Shown here in pieces: positions 46,442-55,786 of a stretch of 64,000 nt of DNA. Every line of letters starts with the position of its first letter. Position 1 is the stretch's first letter. The position numbers and the translations under genes are program-made. This DNA is from Streptomyces sp. MRC013 (GTDB lineage: Bacteria; Actinomycetota; Actinomycetes; Streptomycetales; Streptomycetaceae): NCBI RefSeq assembly GCF_023614235.1, contig NZ_CP094264.1, positions 4,278,001 through 4,342,000 of the forward strand, in the 5' to 3' direction. A model generated the notes under the pieces. That model was not told the DNA's origin. It saw only the letters and a program-made list of their open reading frames with translations, and searched no databases.

Positions 46442-48277
46442 TCACGGCCGGAAGCGCAGGACCTGCGGGTCGTGGTCGCTGACCTGGTCCGCGAACTCCG
46501 CGTTGATGTGCACGCTGTCGTACGTGAAGCGGCGGATGCCGGGGCTGGTCAGGATCTGGTCCAGCACCTGGCTGTTGCCCTGGAAGACGTAGGAGTAGCG
46601 CTCGGACCGGGGCAGGCTCGTGACGGCCGCGCGCAGGGCGCCGCCGTCGGTGAGGGCCCGGGTCGTGGCGGAGAACTCGAAGTCGTTGATGTCGCCGAGG
46701 ACCACGACGTCGGCGTTGCGCTGGACGGCGAGGACGTCCTTGACGAAGGCGTTGACGACCTTCGCCTGCTGGACGCGCTTGACCTCGGAGGAACGATTCG
46801 GCGGCTGGCGGTGGGAGACGAGCGGCTCGTCTCCGCCCTTGGAGCCGAAGTGGTTCGCGACGACGATCACCGTGCGGCCGCGGAAGACGAACTCGCCGGC
46901 CAGCGGCTTGCGGCTGTTCTCCCAGGCGGCGTCCGCCGGGGCGATCCGGCCGGGGGAGGCGGTCAGGGCCGCCTCGCCGCGCTCCTCGACGACGCCGGTC
47001 GGGGTCGTGGCGTCGCCGCCCGCGCGGTCGGTGAACGACACGCGCTCGGGGTTGAAGAGGAACACCTGGCGGATGTTGCCGCCGGGTTCGCCGCCGTCCC
47101 CGCCGTCCTCCGGGTCGACGGACCGCCACGCGTACGCGGGGCCGCCCGCGGCGACGATCGCGTCCGTGAACTTCTCCAGCGTCTGCCCGGCGGTGACCGT
47201 GCCGTCGTCGCGGGCGCCGCTGTCGTCCTGGATCTCCTCCAGGGCCACGATGTCGGGCGACGCCAGGTTCTCCACGACCGCCCCCGCCAGCGCGTCGAAC
47301 TTCTCCTGCGGGTCGGTCGGGTCGAGGTTCTCCACGTTGTACGTGGCGACGGCGAGTTCGCCGCGGCGCTGCGGGCGCGTCCTCTCGCGCTGCAGGCCGC
47401 GGCCCTCCACGGTGCCGAGGGTGCGCGCGGCGAGGGTGTAGCCGCCGTACTGGTCGAAGTCGAGCGGACCCTCGGTGGTGCCGGTGAGCACGTCACCGAC
47501 GTTCGCGGCCGGGAAGGGCTGTTCGGCGAGCGGGACGAGCGACCGGACCTTGAGGCGGCCGGGGTTCTGGGACCCGTACGAGCCGTAGAGGGTGCCGCCC
47601 CGGCGGGTGGGGTTCCGGCAGGGCTCGACGGTCACCCACAGCTCGGCGTGCTCGGTGCTGGGGCCGACGACGCGCGAGGCGCCGACGCGGACGTTGGCGC
47701 CCTCCAGCGACTCGTAGTAGTCCAGCGCGTAGGAGGAGGGCCTGAGGGCGAGGCCGTTGATCGAGCCCTCCGCGGCCGGGTCGCCCCCGGGCGCGTACGC
47801 GTCCGGGACGGACCCGGCGGTGACGGTCACCGGGGCGGGCAGCGGGTTGCCGGAGGAGACGACGGTGACGGCCGGCTTCGAGATCTGGGTGAGCGACTGG
47901 TTGCCGGAGCCGGGGCCGCCGGGGACGTACTCGGTGACCGTGCCCGACACCCGTACGGCGTCGCCGACGGAGACGGCCGGCCTCGAACCCGTGAAGACGA
48001 AGACGCCCTCGCTGGTCGCCGCGTCCCCGTCCGCCTCCGGGTCCTGGAACCAGAAGCCCCGGGAACCGTACGTGCGCACGCCGGTGACGACGCCGGGGAC
48101 GTCCGCGACGTGCCGCCCGACGAGCGGGGATATGCGCGTGGAGCCCTGGACGTCGTGGATGCGGACGGTGCCGGCCGCGTCCGCCGCCGAGCCGGGGGCT
48201 CCGGCGAGCAGCCCGGCGGCCAGTGCGGCGGCGACGACGGCCGGGACGGCGGCGGTTCTCGGCGGGAAGGAAGCCAT
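46442..48277 (-). CDS. Secreted endonuclease/exonuclease/phosphatase-family nuclease (ExeM/NucH-like)
   Basis: A 611-residue exported protein. The signal peptide is clear: basic start, hydrophobic run AAVPAVVAAALAAGLLAG, cleavage near APGSAADA (about residue 34). The N-terminal part (about 35-290) has an OB-fold-like region (GVVTGVRTYGSRGFWFQDP) typical of extracellular ExeM-type nucleases. The C-terminal EEP domain has ATYNVENLDP (near 303), the metal Glu in VALEEIQDD, VANHFGSKG, LGDINDFEFS and the final SDHDPQ. It probably degrades extracellular DNA for nutrient use or competition. The start is ATG 48277. Confidence 0.9.
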   Translation of the reverse strand: MASFPPRTAAVPAVVAAALAAGLLAGAPGSAADAAGTVRIHDVQGSTRISPLVGRHVADVPGVVTGVRTYGSRGFWFQDPEADGDAATSEGVFVFTGSRPAVSVGDAVRVSGTVTEYVPGGPGSGNQSLTQISKPAVTVVSSGNPLPAPVTVTAGSVPDAYAPGGDPAAEGSINGLALRPSSYALDYYESLEGANVRVGASRVVGPSTEHAELWVTVEPCRNPTRRGGTLYGSYGSQNPGRLKVRSLVPLAEQPFPAANVGDVLTGTTEGPLDFDQYGGYTLAARTLGTVEGRGLQRERTRPQRRGELAVATYNVENLDPTDPQEKFDALAGAVVENLASPDIVALEEIQDDSGARDDGTVTAGQTLEKFTDAIVAAGGPAYAWRSVDPEDGGDGGEPGGNIRQVFLFNPERVSFTDRAGGDATTPTGVVEERGEAALTASPGRIAPADAAWENSRKPLAGEFVFRGRTVIVVANHFGSKGGDEPLVSHRQPPNRSSEVKRVQQAKVVNAFVKDVLAVQRNADVVVLGDINDFEFSATTRALTDGGALRAAVTSLPRSERYSYVFQGNSQVLDQILTSPGIRRFTYDSVHINAEFADQVSDHDPQVLRFRP

Positions 48278-48500
48278 GGGCGGACTCCAAGAGGGAGGCG
48301 GAGGACGGGCGTGCGCGGGGGCCCGGGGTAGGCCGACCGCTCTACGCGCGTCAATCTCTTGGGTGTGCGGGCAGCCTGTCAAGGGGCTCCCGGTGGACGG
48401 CGCCCGTCGGGCACGTGAACGCGGGAGGCGCCCCCGCGGGCGTCTAGGCTTGGAGGTCGCCCGGACCCGCACCGCCGTTCGCCCCGAGGAGACGCCGCCC

Positions 48501-49958
48501 ATGCCCTCAGACCGTCCGACCCTCCCGCCGGTGCGGCTCCGACCGGAGGCCGAACTGGCGCGGGCCGCGCTGGCCGCCCCCGTGCTGGCGCGCGCCGTCC
48601 GGCTCGCCCGCTGGGCCGGACCGGAGACCCGGGTCGGCACGGACGGCGAACTCGTCGACGCGCAACTGGGAGCGGCCGCCGAGGCGCTGGGCCTCGCGGA
48701 CGAGGAGGACGGGGAGGCGTGCGCGAGCGGGGCGTGGCGGGTCGCCGTCGACACGGGCCTCGTCGAGGTCCGCGGCCCCGGCGACGGCGGCACGGGCACC
48801 GTCATCGCCGGGGACGCCCTGCCGTTGGTGACCGGCGGGGCCCCGCGGGACGTGCTCGCCCTCTGGCTGGAGGGCCTGGAGACCGTGTTCGCCGACGCCG
48901 CGGCGCCCGTCGTGGACAGCTCCGGGGCGCCGGAGGTCCCGGCCGCGGCGGGGGGCGGCGCCGGTCCCGGCGCGCTCGACCGGAACACGGCGGCGGAGGC
49001 GGAGCTCCTGGACGAGGTGCTCGCCAACCTCTACGCGCTGACCGCGGCCGAGGGCGGGCCCGGCGACGGGCCGGTGCCGCTGCCCGCGCTCGCCGCCTCC
49101 GTCATCGTCCCCGACGGCATGACCGAGCCGACGGACGACGTGCTGCAGCAGGTCTCCCGGGCGATGATGCGGCTCGACGACCAGTTCCGGATCCTGGAGC
49201 CGACGGGGCTGGTCGAGTACCGGCCCGTGGACGAGGCCCTGATGGCGGAGGAGGCCCCCGACGAGCCCTCGCCCGCCGACCTCGACGAGGACGACGTCGC
49301 CCGGTACGGCATGGTGCGGCTCACCCCGCTCGGGCTGTACGGGGTCCGCAGCAGGCTGCTGGAGGCCGGGGTGGCCGCCCCGGCGGTCGGGGAACTCGCC
49401 GGCCGGGGCGCGGACGAACTGCTCGGCGCGGTCGGTGCCTTCCCGCCCGCGGCGGCGCGGGCCGAGACGGAGCGGTGGCTCGCCGGGCGCGAACCGGTCG
49501 CGGCGGCCCGCGAACTGCTCGCCGCGGCGAGGGGCGCCGACACCGGGTCGCCGCTGCGCCGGCTCCACTGCCAGCAGGCACTGTCCCTGGTGGGGCCCGG
49601 GGCGGAGCCCGCCGTGCGGGAGGTCCTCGACGACCCGGAACTGGGCGGGCTCGCCCGGGTGTGGCTCGCCGAGCGGGGCGCGGCGGACGTGCCGCCCCCG
49701 TCCGAGGCGATGGTCTTCTGGCTGGCCGTCGACACAATCGCCGCCCAGCTCGACGCCGACGGCGACCTGGAGGAACTCCAGGACCTCGTGGAGGGGCTGA
49801 CGGGCGGTCACGGCGGCTTCTTCGACGAGGTGTGGCGCGTCGAGCACCCCTCGACGCCGGAGGTGCTGGAGGCGCTGGGGCGCCTGCACCGCGACAAGCG
49901 GATCGCGAAGGACGCCCGGAAGGCGGCCTTCAGGGCCCGCTCCCGCGCGGGCTCCTGA
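48501..49958 (+). CDS. Hypothetical protein, 485 aa
   Basis: A soluble acidic protein that I do not recognise. Residues 1-130 contain RTGTDGELVDAQLGAAAEALGL-type repeats of helix (AEALGLADEEDG). An Ala/Gly linker lies near 140-160. A middle domain has FRILEPTGLVEYRPVDEALM and YGMVRLTPLGLYGVRSRLL, which resembles a winged-helix edge. The C-terminal 150 residues form HEAT-like helices (LLAAARGADTGSPLRRLHCQQALSLVG in two pieces, ending AIAKDARKAAFRARSR). ATG 48501 follows GAGGAGACG. It is divergent from the nuclease gene and has no signal or membrane segment. Confidence 0.75.
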   Translation: MPSDRPTLPPVRLRPEAELARAALAAPVLARAVRLARWAGPETRVGTDGELVDAQLGAAAEALGLADEEDGEACASGAWRVAVDTGLVEVRGPGDGGTGTVIAGDALPLVTGGAPRDVLALWLEGLETVFADAAAPVVDSSGAPEVPAAAGGGAGPGALDRNTAAEAELLDEVLANLYALTAAEGGPGDGPVPLPALAASVIVPDGMTEPTDDVLQQVSRAMMRLDDQFRILEPTGLVEYRPVDEALMAEEAPDEPSPADLDEDDVARYGMVRLTPLGLYGVRSRLLEAGVAAPAVGELAGRGADELLGAVGAFPPAAARAETERWLAGREPVAAARELLAAARGADTGSPLRRLHCQQALSLVGPGAEPAVREVLDDPELGGLARVWLAERGAADVPPPSEAMVFWLAVDTIAAQLDADGDLEELQDLVEGLTGGHGGFFDEVWRVEHPSTPEVLEALGRLHRDKRIAKDARKAAFRARSRAGS

Positions 49959-49986
49959 AGCCCGCCGGCCGCACCGGTCCCCGTAC

Positions 49987-50026
49987 GGCCGGCGCCCCGC
50001 CCGGGAACCCGGCCGGGGCGCCGGCC
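49987..50026. terminator. Hairpin between convergent genes
   Basis: A 13-bp inverted repeat, arms GGCCGGCGCCCCG, with an inner CCGGG/CCCGG stem. It ends two bases before the TerD-family stop. Confidence 0.6.
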
Positions 50027-50028
50027 CG

Positions 50029-51228
50029 TCAGAGGGCCTCCGCCGCCGGGCGGACCATGCCGCGCACCGTGCGGGCCTTCACGAACGTGCCCATCGCGGT
50101 CATCTCCCACTCGCCGGAGAACTGCCGGATCAGCTTGCACATCATGACGCCCGTCTGCGGTTCGGCGCCCGTCAGGTCGAAGCGGACCAGCTCGTCGCCC
50201 GTCGCCGCGTCGAGCAGCCGGCAGTACGCCTTCGCCACCTCGGTGAACTTCTGGCCGGAGAACGAGTTCACCGTGAAGACCAGGCCCGTCGCCTCGGCGG
50301 GCAGCCGACCCAGGTCGACCGTGATGACCTCGTCGTCGCCCGCTCCCTCTCCCGTCAGGTTGTCGCCGGAGTGGCGGACCGCGCCGCCGAGGACGGTCAG
50401 CTTGCCGAAGTAGCAGCTGTCCAGGTGGTCGCGGCGCGGCCCGTACGCGATGACGGACGCGTCCAGGTCGATGTCCTTGCCGCGGAACGCGGGCTCCCAG
50501 CCGAGGCCCATCTTGACCAGGGACAGCAGCGGGCGGCCGCCCTTCACCAGGGACACCGTCTGGTTCTTCCGGAGGCTCACCCGGCCCTTGTCCAGGTTGA
50601 TCTTCCCGGACGCCGGCGGAGCGGCGGCCGGCGGCGGGGGAGCGGCGGCGGAACCGGCCCGCGCCCGGGGGGCGGCGGGGGCCGGGGCCGCGGGGGCCGG
50701 GGCCTGCGGCGGGGCCGCGGCCGGTGCTTCGTCGACGGTCACGCCGAAGTCGGTCGCGATGCCCGCCAGCCCGTTCGCGTACCCCTGGCCCACCGCACGG
50801 GCCTTCCAGGCACCGCCGCGCCGGTACACCTCGACGACGATCAGCGCCGTCTCCGCGCCGAGCCGGGGCGGGGTGAACGTCGCGAGCACGGCGCCGGAAG
50901 CGGCGTCGCGGATCGTCGCGGTCGGCTCGATGCCCTGGAACGTCTGCCCCGCGGCGTCCGGGCTCGCCGTGACGACGATCCGTTCGACGTCGGCGGGGAC
51001 GGCGGCGGTGTCGACGGTGATCGTGTCGGGCGCCGCGCCGCCGCCGGACCGGTGGGTGACGCCGGGGGCCGACGGCTGGTTGTAGAAGACGAAGTCGTCG
51101 TCGGAGCGGACCTTGCCCCGGACGGTGAGCAGCAGGCCCGAGACGTCGAGCCGCACGGGGGCGGCGACGTCCACCGCCACGCGCGCGGCGGACAGGGGGA
51201 TGTTCGAGCCGGGGGTCATAGCTGTCAT
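50029..51228 (-). CDS. Tandem TerD-domain protein
   Basis: A 399-residue protein with two TerD domains joined by a Pro/Ala linker (about residues 172-225). The first has LLLTVRGKVRSDDDFVFYNQP (residues 27-47, as landmark), VYRRGGAWKARAVGQGYANGL and lacks part of the Ca2+ loop seen in canonical TerD. The second has KNQTVSLVKGG, MGLGWEPAF, GKDIDLDASVIAYG, GDNLTGEGAGDDEVI and FTVNSFSGQKF, the standard metal-binding set. ATG 51228 was chosen; ATGs at 51219 and 51237 are equally possible, and no ribosome site helps. It should bind Ca2+ and act in Ter-type stress responses. It is intact, unlike the TerD genes at 1-3.6 kb. Confidence 0.88.
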   Translation of the reverse strand: MTAMTPGSNIPLSAARVAVDVAAPVRLDVSGLLLTVRGKVRSDDDFVFYNQPSAPGVTHRSGGGAAPDTITVDTAAVPADVERIVVTASPDAAGQTFQGIEPTATIRDAASGAVLATFTPPRLGAETALIVVEVYRRGGAWKARAVGQGYANGLAGIATDFGVTVDEAPAAAPPQAPAPAAPAPAAPRARAGSAAAPPPPAAAPPASGKINLDKGRVSLRKNQTVSLVKGGRPLLSLVKMGLGWEPAFRGKDIDLDASVIAYGPRRDHLDSCYFGKLTVLGGAVRHSGDNLTGEGAGDDEVITVDLGRLPAEATGLVFTVNSFSGQKFTEVAKAYCRLLDAATGDELVRFDLTGAEPQTGVMMCKLIRQFSGEWEMTAMGTFVKARTVRGMVRPAAEAL

Positions 51229-51408
51229 GACCGCCATAACGACCGAACCCGCTCTGCCGTTCCCCCACCCGCCGCGTCCGGCGGGCGCGCCGGCCCCGGC
51301 GTCCACCGCCCGCCCCGCCCTCCCGTCCCACGGCGCCGCCCCGGCCCTCCCGCAGCGCCACCCCCGCCACCCGCGTCCGCCGCCCCGGCTCCCCGCGGGC
51401 GGGGCGGC

Positions 51409-52059
51409 TCACCCCGGGGTGACGAACCCCGACTCGTAGGCGGCGATCACCGCCTGCGTCCGGTCGCGGGCCCCCGTCTTCGCCAGTACGGCCGCCACGT
51501 GGGTCTTCACCGTCGCCGCCCCGACACCGAGCCGCGCGGCGATCTCCGCGTTCGCCAGCCCCGTCGCCATCAGCCGCAGCACGTCGGCCTCCCGCTCGGT
51601 CAGCCGCGCCACCCAGGGGGCGGCCGGCGCGGCCCCCCGCCGCCCGTACGCCGCGGCGAGGCCGCGCAGCGCCGCCGGGTACAGCAGGGAGTCGCCGCGC
51701 GCCGCCAGCCGCACCGCCGTCACCAGCTCCTCCGCACCCGCCCGCTTCAGCAGGAACCCGGCCGCGCCGACGCGCAGCGCGTCGTACACGTACTGGTCGT
51801 TCTCGAAGGTGGTGACGACCACGACCCGGGGCGGTTCCGGCATCGTCGCCAGGAGCTGCTCGGTGGCGCGGATCCCGTCGACCTCCGGCATGCGGACGTC
51901 CATCAGCACCACGTCGGGCCGCAGCCCGCGCACCACCGACACCGCCTCCGCGCCGGTCGAGGCCTCCCCGACGACCTCCATGTCCGGTTCGGCCGCCAGG
52001 ATGACCCGCAGCGCGGTGCGGACCATCCGCTCGTCGTCGGCGAGCACCACGCGGATCAC
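51409..52059 (-). CDS. LuxR/NarL-family response regulator
   Basis: A 216-residue regulator. The receiver domain shows LADDERMVR (acidic pocket), the phospho-acceptor Asp in DVVLMDVRMPE (near 54), VVTTFE (Thr) and FLLKRA (Lys). The C-terminal LuxR HTH is LTEREADVLRLMATGLANAE (about residues 149-168) followed by VKTHVAAVLAKTG. GTG 52059 overlaps the kinase stop. It completes a membrane protein-kinase-regulator operon on the minus strand. Confidence 0.95.
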   Translation of the reverse strand: MIRVVLADDERMVRTALRVILAAEPDMEVVGEASTGAEAVSVVRGLRPDVVLMDVRMPEVDGIRATEQLLATMPEPPRVVVVTTFENDQYVYDALRVGAAGFLLKRAGAEELVTAVRLAARGDSLLYPAALRGLAAAYGRRGAAPAAPWVARLTEREADVLRLMATGLANAEIAARLGVGAATVKTHVAAVLAKTGARDRTQAVIAAYESGFVTPG

Positions 52060-53351
52060 CGGCGGCCCCCCGCCAGCGGCAGGCGTGCGGTCAGCCGCCA
52101 CACGGCGCCGTCCTCCGCGGGGCCGCCGACCGCGCGCCCGCCCAGCAGCGCCGCCCGTTCGGCGGCCCCGCGCAGCCCCCGGCCGCCTCCCGGCCGCACC
52201 GCAGGCGCCCGGCCGGCCAGTGGGTTCTCCATGGTGACCTCCAGTTCCCCGTCGGCCGCGCGCAGGCGCAGTGACACCGGCGCGGCCCCTCCGTGGCGCA
52301 GCGCGTTGCTGAGCCCCTCCTGCACGATCCGGTACGCCTCCCGGGAGACCGGCTCCGGCGCGGCGGCCACCGGGTCGCCCTCCAGCGCGCACGCCACCTC
52401 CAGGCCGCTGTGCGCGAGCAGTGTGTCCAGCGCCTCCAGGCCCGGCCCGGGCAGCTCCCCGTCGTCCTCGCCGTGCCGCAGCAGGCCCAGGACGGCGTCG
52501 AGTTCGCCGACCGTGCGGCGCGTCGTCTCCTCGATGGCCGTCAGCGCCTCGCGGAGGAAGGCGAGGTCGGGTCCGGGCGCGTCGAGGACCCGGCGCGCCG
52601 CGCCCGCCTGGAGGGTGACGGCGCTGAGCGCGTGGCCCACCGAGTCGTGCAGTTCGCGGGCGAGCCGGTTGCGCGCGGCGAGTTCGGCGGCGCGCCGCTC
52701 GGCCGCCGCCAGCCGGTCCGCGGGCGTCGGCCCGAGCAGCACCGGCGCCCACCGCGCCAGCAGCGCCCCCGCCGCGGCCGCGGCCGCGGCGAGCGCCAGC
52801 AGCATCAGCGGCCCGGCGGGCACCCCCAGGGCCACCCACCACTCGTGGTGCAGGCCCCACGCCCTGCCCGTCTCCGACTCCCGCAGGGCCGGTGAGAACG
52901 GCAGCGCCATCGTCACCACCGCGAACGGCGGCAGCGCCAGCGACGCCCCGCTCACCAGCCCGCCGAGCCCCACGTGCAGCGCGAACCAGGCGGCCGTCCG
53001 GGCCTTCGCCGCCCGCGACGCGGCCGGGGAGTCCGCGAGCAGCTCCGCCGGAACGCCGCACAGCACCCGTGCCGCCGCCACCGACATCGGCCGGACGAGC
53101 GGGACGACCCCCGTGAGCGCGGCCATCGGCAGCGCCAGCAGGTACGCCCCGAACTGATCCCCGGGCGCTCCGGCGAAGACGCCGGAGCGGTCCGTGAACG
53201 GCGACAGGAGAACCCCCGACAGCAGCCAGTACGGCATGAGCAGCGCGCCGCCCAGGACGAGGTGCGCCCAGCGCAGCCGCGCCCGGCGCCCCAGCAGCGC
53301 CGCCGCCGCCCGGCGCGCCCGCCCGCCCGCCGGGCGCGACCGGACGCTCAC
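52056..53351 (-). CDS. Sensor histidine kinase (HisKA_3 family)
   Basis: A 431-residue membrane kinase. About five to six hydrophobic helices lie in the first 190 residues. The dimerisation helix with the phospho-acceptor His follows (LARELHDSVGHALS, near 232), then a HATPase domain with IVQEGLSNALRHGG (N-box, near 340) and GGGRGLRGAAERAALLGG (G-box). GTG 53351 overlaps the stop of the membrane-protein gene upstream, and its stop overlaps the regulator start. Such NarL-type systems beside a membrane protein often answer to cell-envelope stress, but the signal is unknown. Confidence 0.92.
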   Translation of the reverse strand: MSVRSRPAGGRARRAAAALLGRRARLRWAHLVLGGALLMPYWLLSGVLLSPFTDRSGVFAGAPGDQFGAYLLALPMAALTGVVPLVRPMSVAAARVLCGVPAELLADSPAASRAAKARTAAWFALHVGLGGLVSGASLALPPFAVVTMALPFSPALRESETGRAWGLHHEWWVALGVPAGPLMLLALAAAAAAAGALLARWAPVLLGPTPADRLAAAERRAAELAARNRLARELHDSVGHALSAVTLQAGAARRVLDAPGPDLAFLREALTAIEETTRRTVGELDAVLGLLRHGEDDGELPGPGLEALDTLLAHSGLEVACALEGDPVAAAPEPVSREAYRIVQEGLSNALRHGGAAPVSLRLRAADGELEVTMENPLAGRAPAVRPGGGRGLRGAAERAALLGGRAVGGPAEDGAVWRLTARLPLAGGRR

Positions 53352-54317
53352 CCGGCGCGCCTGCGCAGGACCAGGGCCACGCACCCGGCCAGCGTCATCC
53401 CCGCGATCATGTCGCCAGCGTAGACGAGCGTCAGCAGCGCGGCGGGCTCCCCCGACGGACCGGCGACCGGCGCGAGCGCCGTGAGGAACCGCCAGCCGCC
53501 CCAGCAGCCCAGGGCCGCCGACCCGGCCCAGCCCGGCGCCAGCGGCAGCCACACCGGCAGCCCGCGGCCGCGCCGGAACACCAGCAGCCCGGTCCCGGCC
53601 GCCGCGGCCGCCGCGTACAGCACCTGCGCCGCCTCCAGGGCGCGGAAGCCCGCCGCACCGGCGGTCCGGAGCGCGGCGGGGCCCTCCGCGACCCCGGTCG
53701 CCCAGCCCAGGTGCACCGCGGTGGCCGGTACCAGGACCAGCCAGGCCACGACGGCGGCGGCCCGCGTCCCGGGGCCGGACACGCGCGGCGGGAGGTCCCG
53801 GACCGCACCCCGCCACAGGCGGCTCCACCGGCGCCGCGCGTACCGGACGAACAGCGCGCCCAGGGCGAGCCCCTGCACGAGGAAACCGCCGTACACGACC
53901 GTGAAGACCCATGCGTCGAGGAACGGCTCCGGCGGCCCCGCCGCGGGCCGCCCGCCCCCCACCAGCCCGGCGAGGGCGTTCAGCGGGAAACCGACCGCGA
54001 TCGGCAGCAGCAGGCCCGTCGCCGCCCACGCGGGGAAGGCCGGCAGCCAGGCGGGCACCCGCTCCCCCCCACCGCTGGGTGAGGAGCAGCGTCAGCACGA
54101 TCACCGCCGTGTCCATCAGCAGCGTCACGGTGTTGGCGGCCGCCACCAGCCGGGGATGCTCCAGCAGCAGGCTGCCCTCGGGTATGCCGACGCGGCTGCC
54201 GGCCAGCCAGGCGGTCTTCAGCGCCAGGTAGGGCAGGCAGGCGGCGATCGCGACGGCGCGCAGCACGCGGTCGGCGGCGCCGGGGCGGCGGGGGGCGGCG
54301 GGCGGGGTCCTCTGCAT
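53348..54317 (-). pseudogene. Multi-pass membrane protein, frameshifted
   Basis: The reading begins at ATG 54317 behind GGAGGG with helix segments IAACLPYLALKTAWLAG and ANTVTLLMDTAVIVLTLL, up to TQRWG. It resumes one frame over as VPAWLPAFPAWAATGLLLPIA and five or six further helices to the TGA at 53348. The break is the seven-C run at 54064-54070, where removing one base restores 322 residues. Thus it is an insertion, unlike the other five genes. The stop overlaps the kinase start (GTGA). I do not recognise a function beyond a partner of the two-component system. Confidence 0.75.
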
Positions 54318-54361
54318 ACCGTCCACCCTCCCGCCCGGCCGGCCCCGGCACCTCCTGCCGG

Positions 54362-54403
54362 CGGGCGATCCCCCTCCACCGCGCGGCGGAGGGGGATCGC
54401 CCG
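54362..54403 (-). terminator. Hairpin ending the ectABCD-GNAT unit
   Basis: A perfect 16-bp stem (54362-54377 with 54388-54403), arms CGGGCGATCCCCCTCC, with a 10-base loop. It lies 14 bases beyond the GNAT stop in the direction of transcription. Confidence 0.75.
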
Positions 54404-54416
54404 GGGTGGGACCGGC

Positions 54417-54929
54417 TCAGGCCGGCAGGGTCAGCAGCACCTCGCCGGTCTCCGCTCCCCGCGCGTGCGCCCAGCCCCGGTCGTACCCGGTGATCTCGAA
54501 CCCGCACCTGCGCAGGACGCGGATCGAGCCGGCGTTGTCGGCGGCCGCACGCGCGTGGAGCGGGCGCTCGGGGACCAGGTCCAGCAGGGCGGCCAGGGCG
54601 GCGGTGGCGACGCCCCGCCCCCAGTGCGCGCGGTCGATCCAGTACGTCACCTCCCGCTCGCCGGGCGGGCCGTACACGGCGGCGTGCCCGGCCGGCACGC
54701 CGCCCGGGAGGACGATCCGGTTGACGTCCCCGGAGCCGAGGAGGCGCGCCCAGTGCGCGTCGAACGCGGCCCGGTCGCCGGAGCGCTCGGAGACGAAGGC
54801 CGCCATGCGGCGCGCCGACGGATCCCGCATCAACGCGAACAGGTAGTCGAGGTCGCCGGCGGTCACCGGCCGCAGCGACACGGGAGCACCGGAGCCCCCC
54901 GCCGCCGGGGCCCCGTGGGCGGGGCTCAC
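54417..54929 (-). CDS. GNAT-family N-acetyltransferase
   Basis: A 170-residue GNAT. It has VSLRPVTAGDLDYLFALMRD at the beta1-alpha1 start (residues 17-36), the acetyl-CoA loop WIDRAHWGRGVATAAL (near 108), and DNAGSIRVLRRCGFEITGY. It is of the RimJ/RimL-like type acting on small molecules or protein N-termini. GTG 54929 overlaps the ectD stop (GTGA); a second GTG at 54881 starts closer to the conserved region. It is the last gene of the ectoine transcript. The substrate is unknown, and a link to ectoine is only implied by position. Confidence 0.85.
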   Translation of the reverse strand: MSPAHGAPAAGGSGAPVSLRPVTAGDLDYLFALMRDPSARRMAAFVSERSGDRAAFDAHWARLLGSGDVNRIVLPGGVPAGHAAVYGPPGEREVTYWIDRAHWGRGVATAALAALLDLVPERPLHARAAADNAGSIRVLRRCGFEITGYDRGWAHARGAETGEVLLTLPA

Positions 54930-55783
54930 CGCACCGGGGCGAAGTCGCGCGCCCCGACGAACTCCGGCCGCCGCGCCGGCGCCGCGAACGGCTCCACCGC
55001 CGTGTTCTCCACGCTGTTGAACACGAGGAAGACGTTGCTGCGCGGATACGGGGTGATGTTGTCGCCCGAGCCGTGCATCGCGTTGCAGTCGAACCACGTC
55101 GCCGACCCGGCCCGGCCCGTGAACAGCCGGATGCCGTGCGCGTCCGCCAGACGGGTCAGGGCCCCGTCCGACGGGGTGCCCGCGTCCTGCATCCGCAGGG
55201 ACTTCCGGTAGTTGTCCTTCGGCGTCGCGCCCGCGCACCCGAGGAACGTCCGGTGCGACCCCGGCATGATCATCAGAGCGCCGTTGGTGTCGCGGTTGCG
55301 GGTCAGGGCGATCGACACCGACACGGTACGCATCCGCGGCAGCCCGTCCTCGGCGTGCCAGGTCTCGAAGTCCGAGTGCCAGAAGAACCCGGACGCCCCG
55401 AACCCGGGCTTCACGTTGATCCGCGACTGGTGGACGTACACCTCCGAGCCGAGGATCCGGCGCGCCGTGCCGGCCACCCGCTCGTCCCGCACCAGCTCCG
55501 CGAAGACCTCGCTGATCCGGTGCACCTCGAACACCGACCGCACGGCCTGCGAGCGGGGCTCCACGACGGACCGCTCGTCCGCCCGGAGGGCAGGGTCCGC
55601 GACCAGCCGGTCGAGCTCGGCCCGGTAGACCGCGACCTCCTCGTCGGCCAGCAGGTCCTCCACCGGCAGGAAGCCGTCCCGCTCGAACGCCTCCAGTTCC
55701 GGGTCCGGGGGTCCCCACACGACCGGGTCGCGGCGGGGCGTGACCGTCTCGGCCGTGCCGCGCGTGGGATACAGGTCCTCCAC
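54926..55783 (-). CDS. ectD: Ectoine hydroxylase
   Basis: A 2-oxoglutarate and Fe(II) dependent dioxygenase that turns ectoine into 5-hydroxyectoine. The 285 residues have the substrate and iron site FWHSDFETWHAEDGLPRMR (residues 139-157), with the HxD pair, and the distal His in FDCNAMHGSGDNITPYPRSN (about 227-246). Also present is the ectoine-hydroxylase-typical QSRINVKPGF. GTG 55783 begins three bases after the ectC stop. The stop overlaps the GNAT start. Confidence 0.96.
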   Translation of the reverse strand: MEDLYPTRGTAETVTPRRDPVVWGPPDPELEAFERDGFLPVEDLLADEEVAVYRAELDRLVADPALRADERSVVEPRSQAVRSVFEVHRISEVFAELVRDERVAGTARRILGSEVYVHQSRINVKPGFGASGFFWHSDFETWHAEDGLPRMRTVSVSIALTRNRDTNGALMIMPGSHRTFLGCAGATPKDNYRKSLRMQDAGTPSDGALTRLADAHGIRLFTGRAGSATWFDCNAMHGSGDNITPYPRSNVFLVFNSVENTAVEPFAAPARRPEFVGARDFAPVR

Positions 55784-55786
55784 CGG

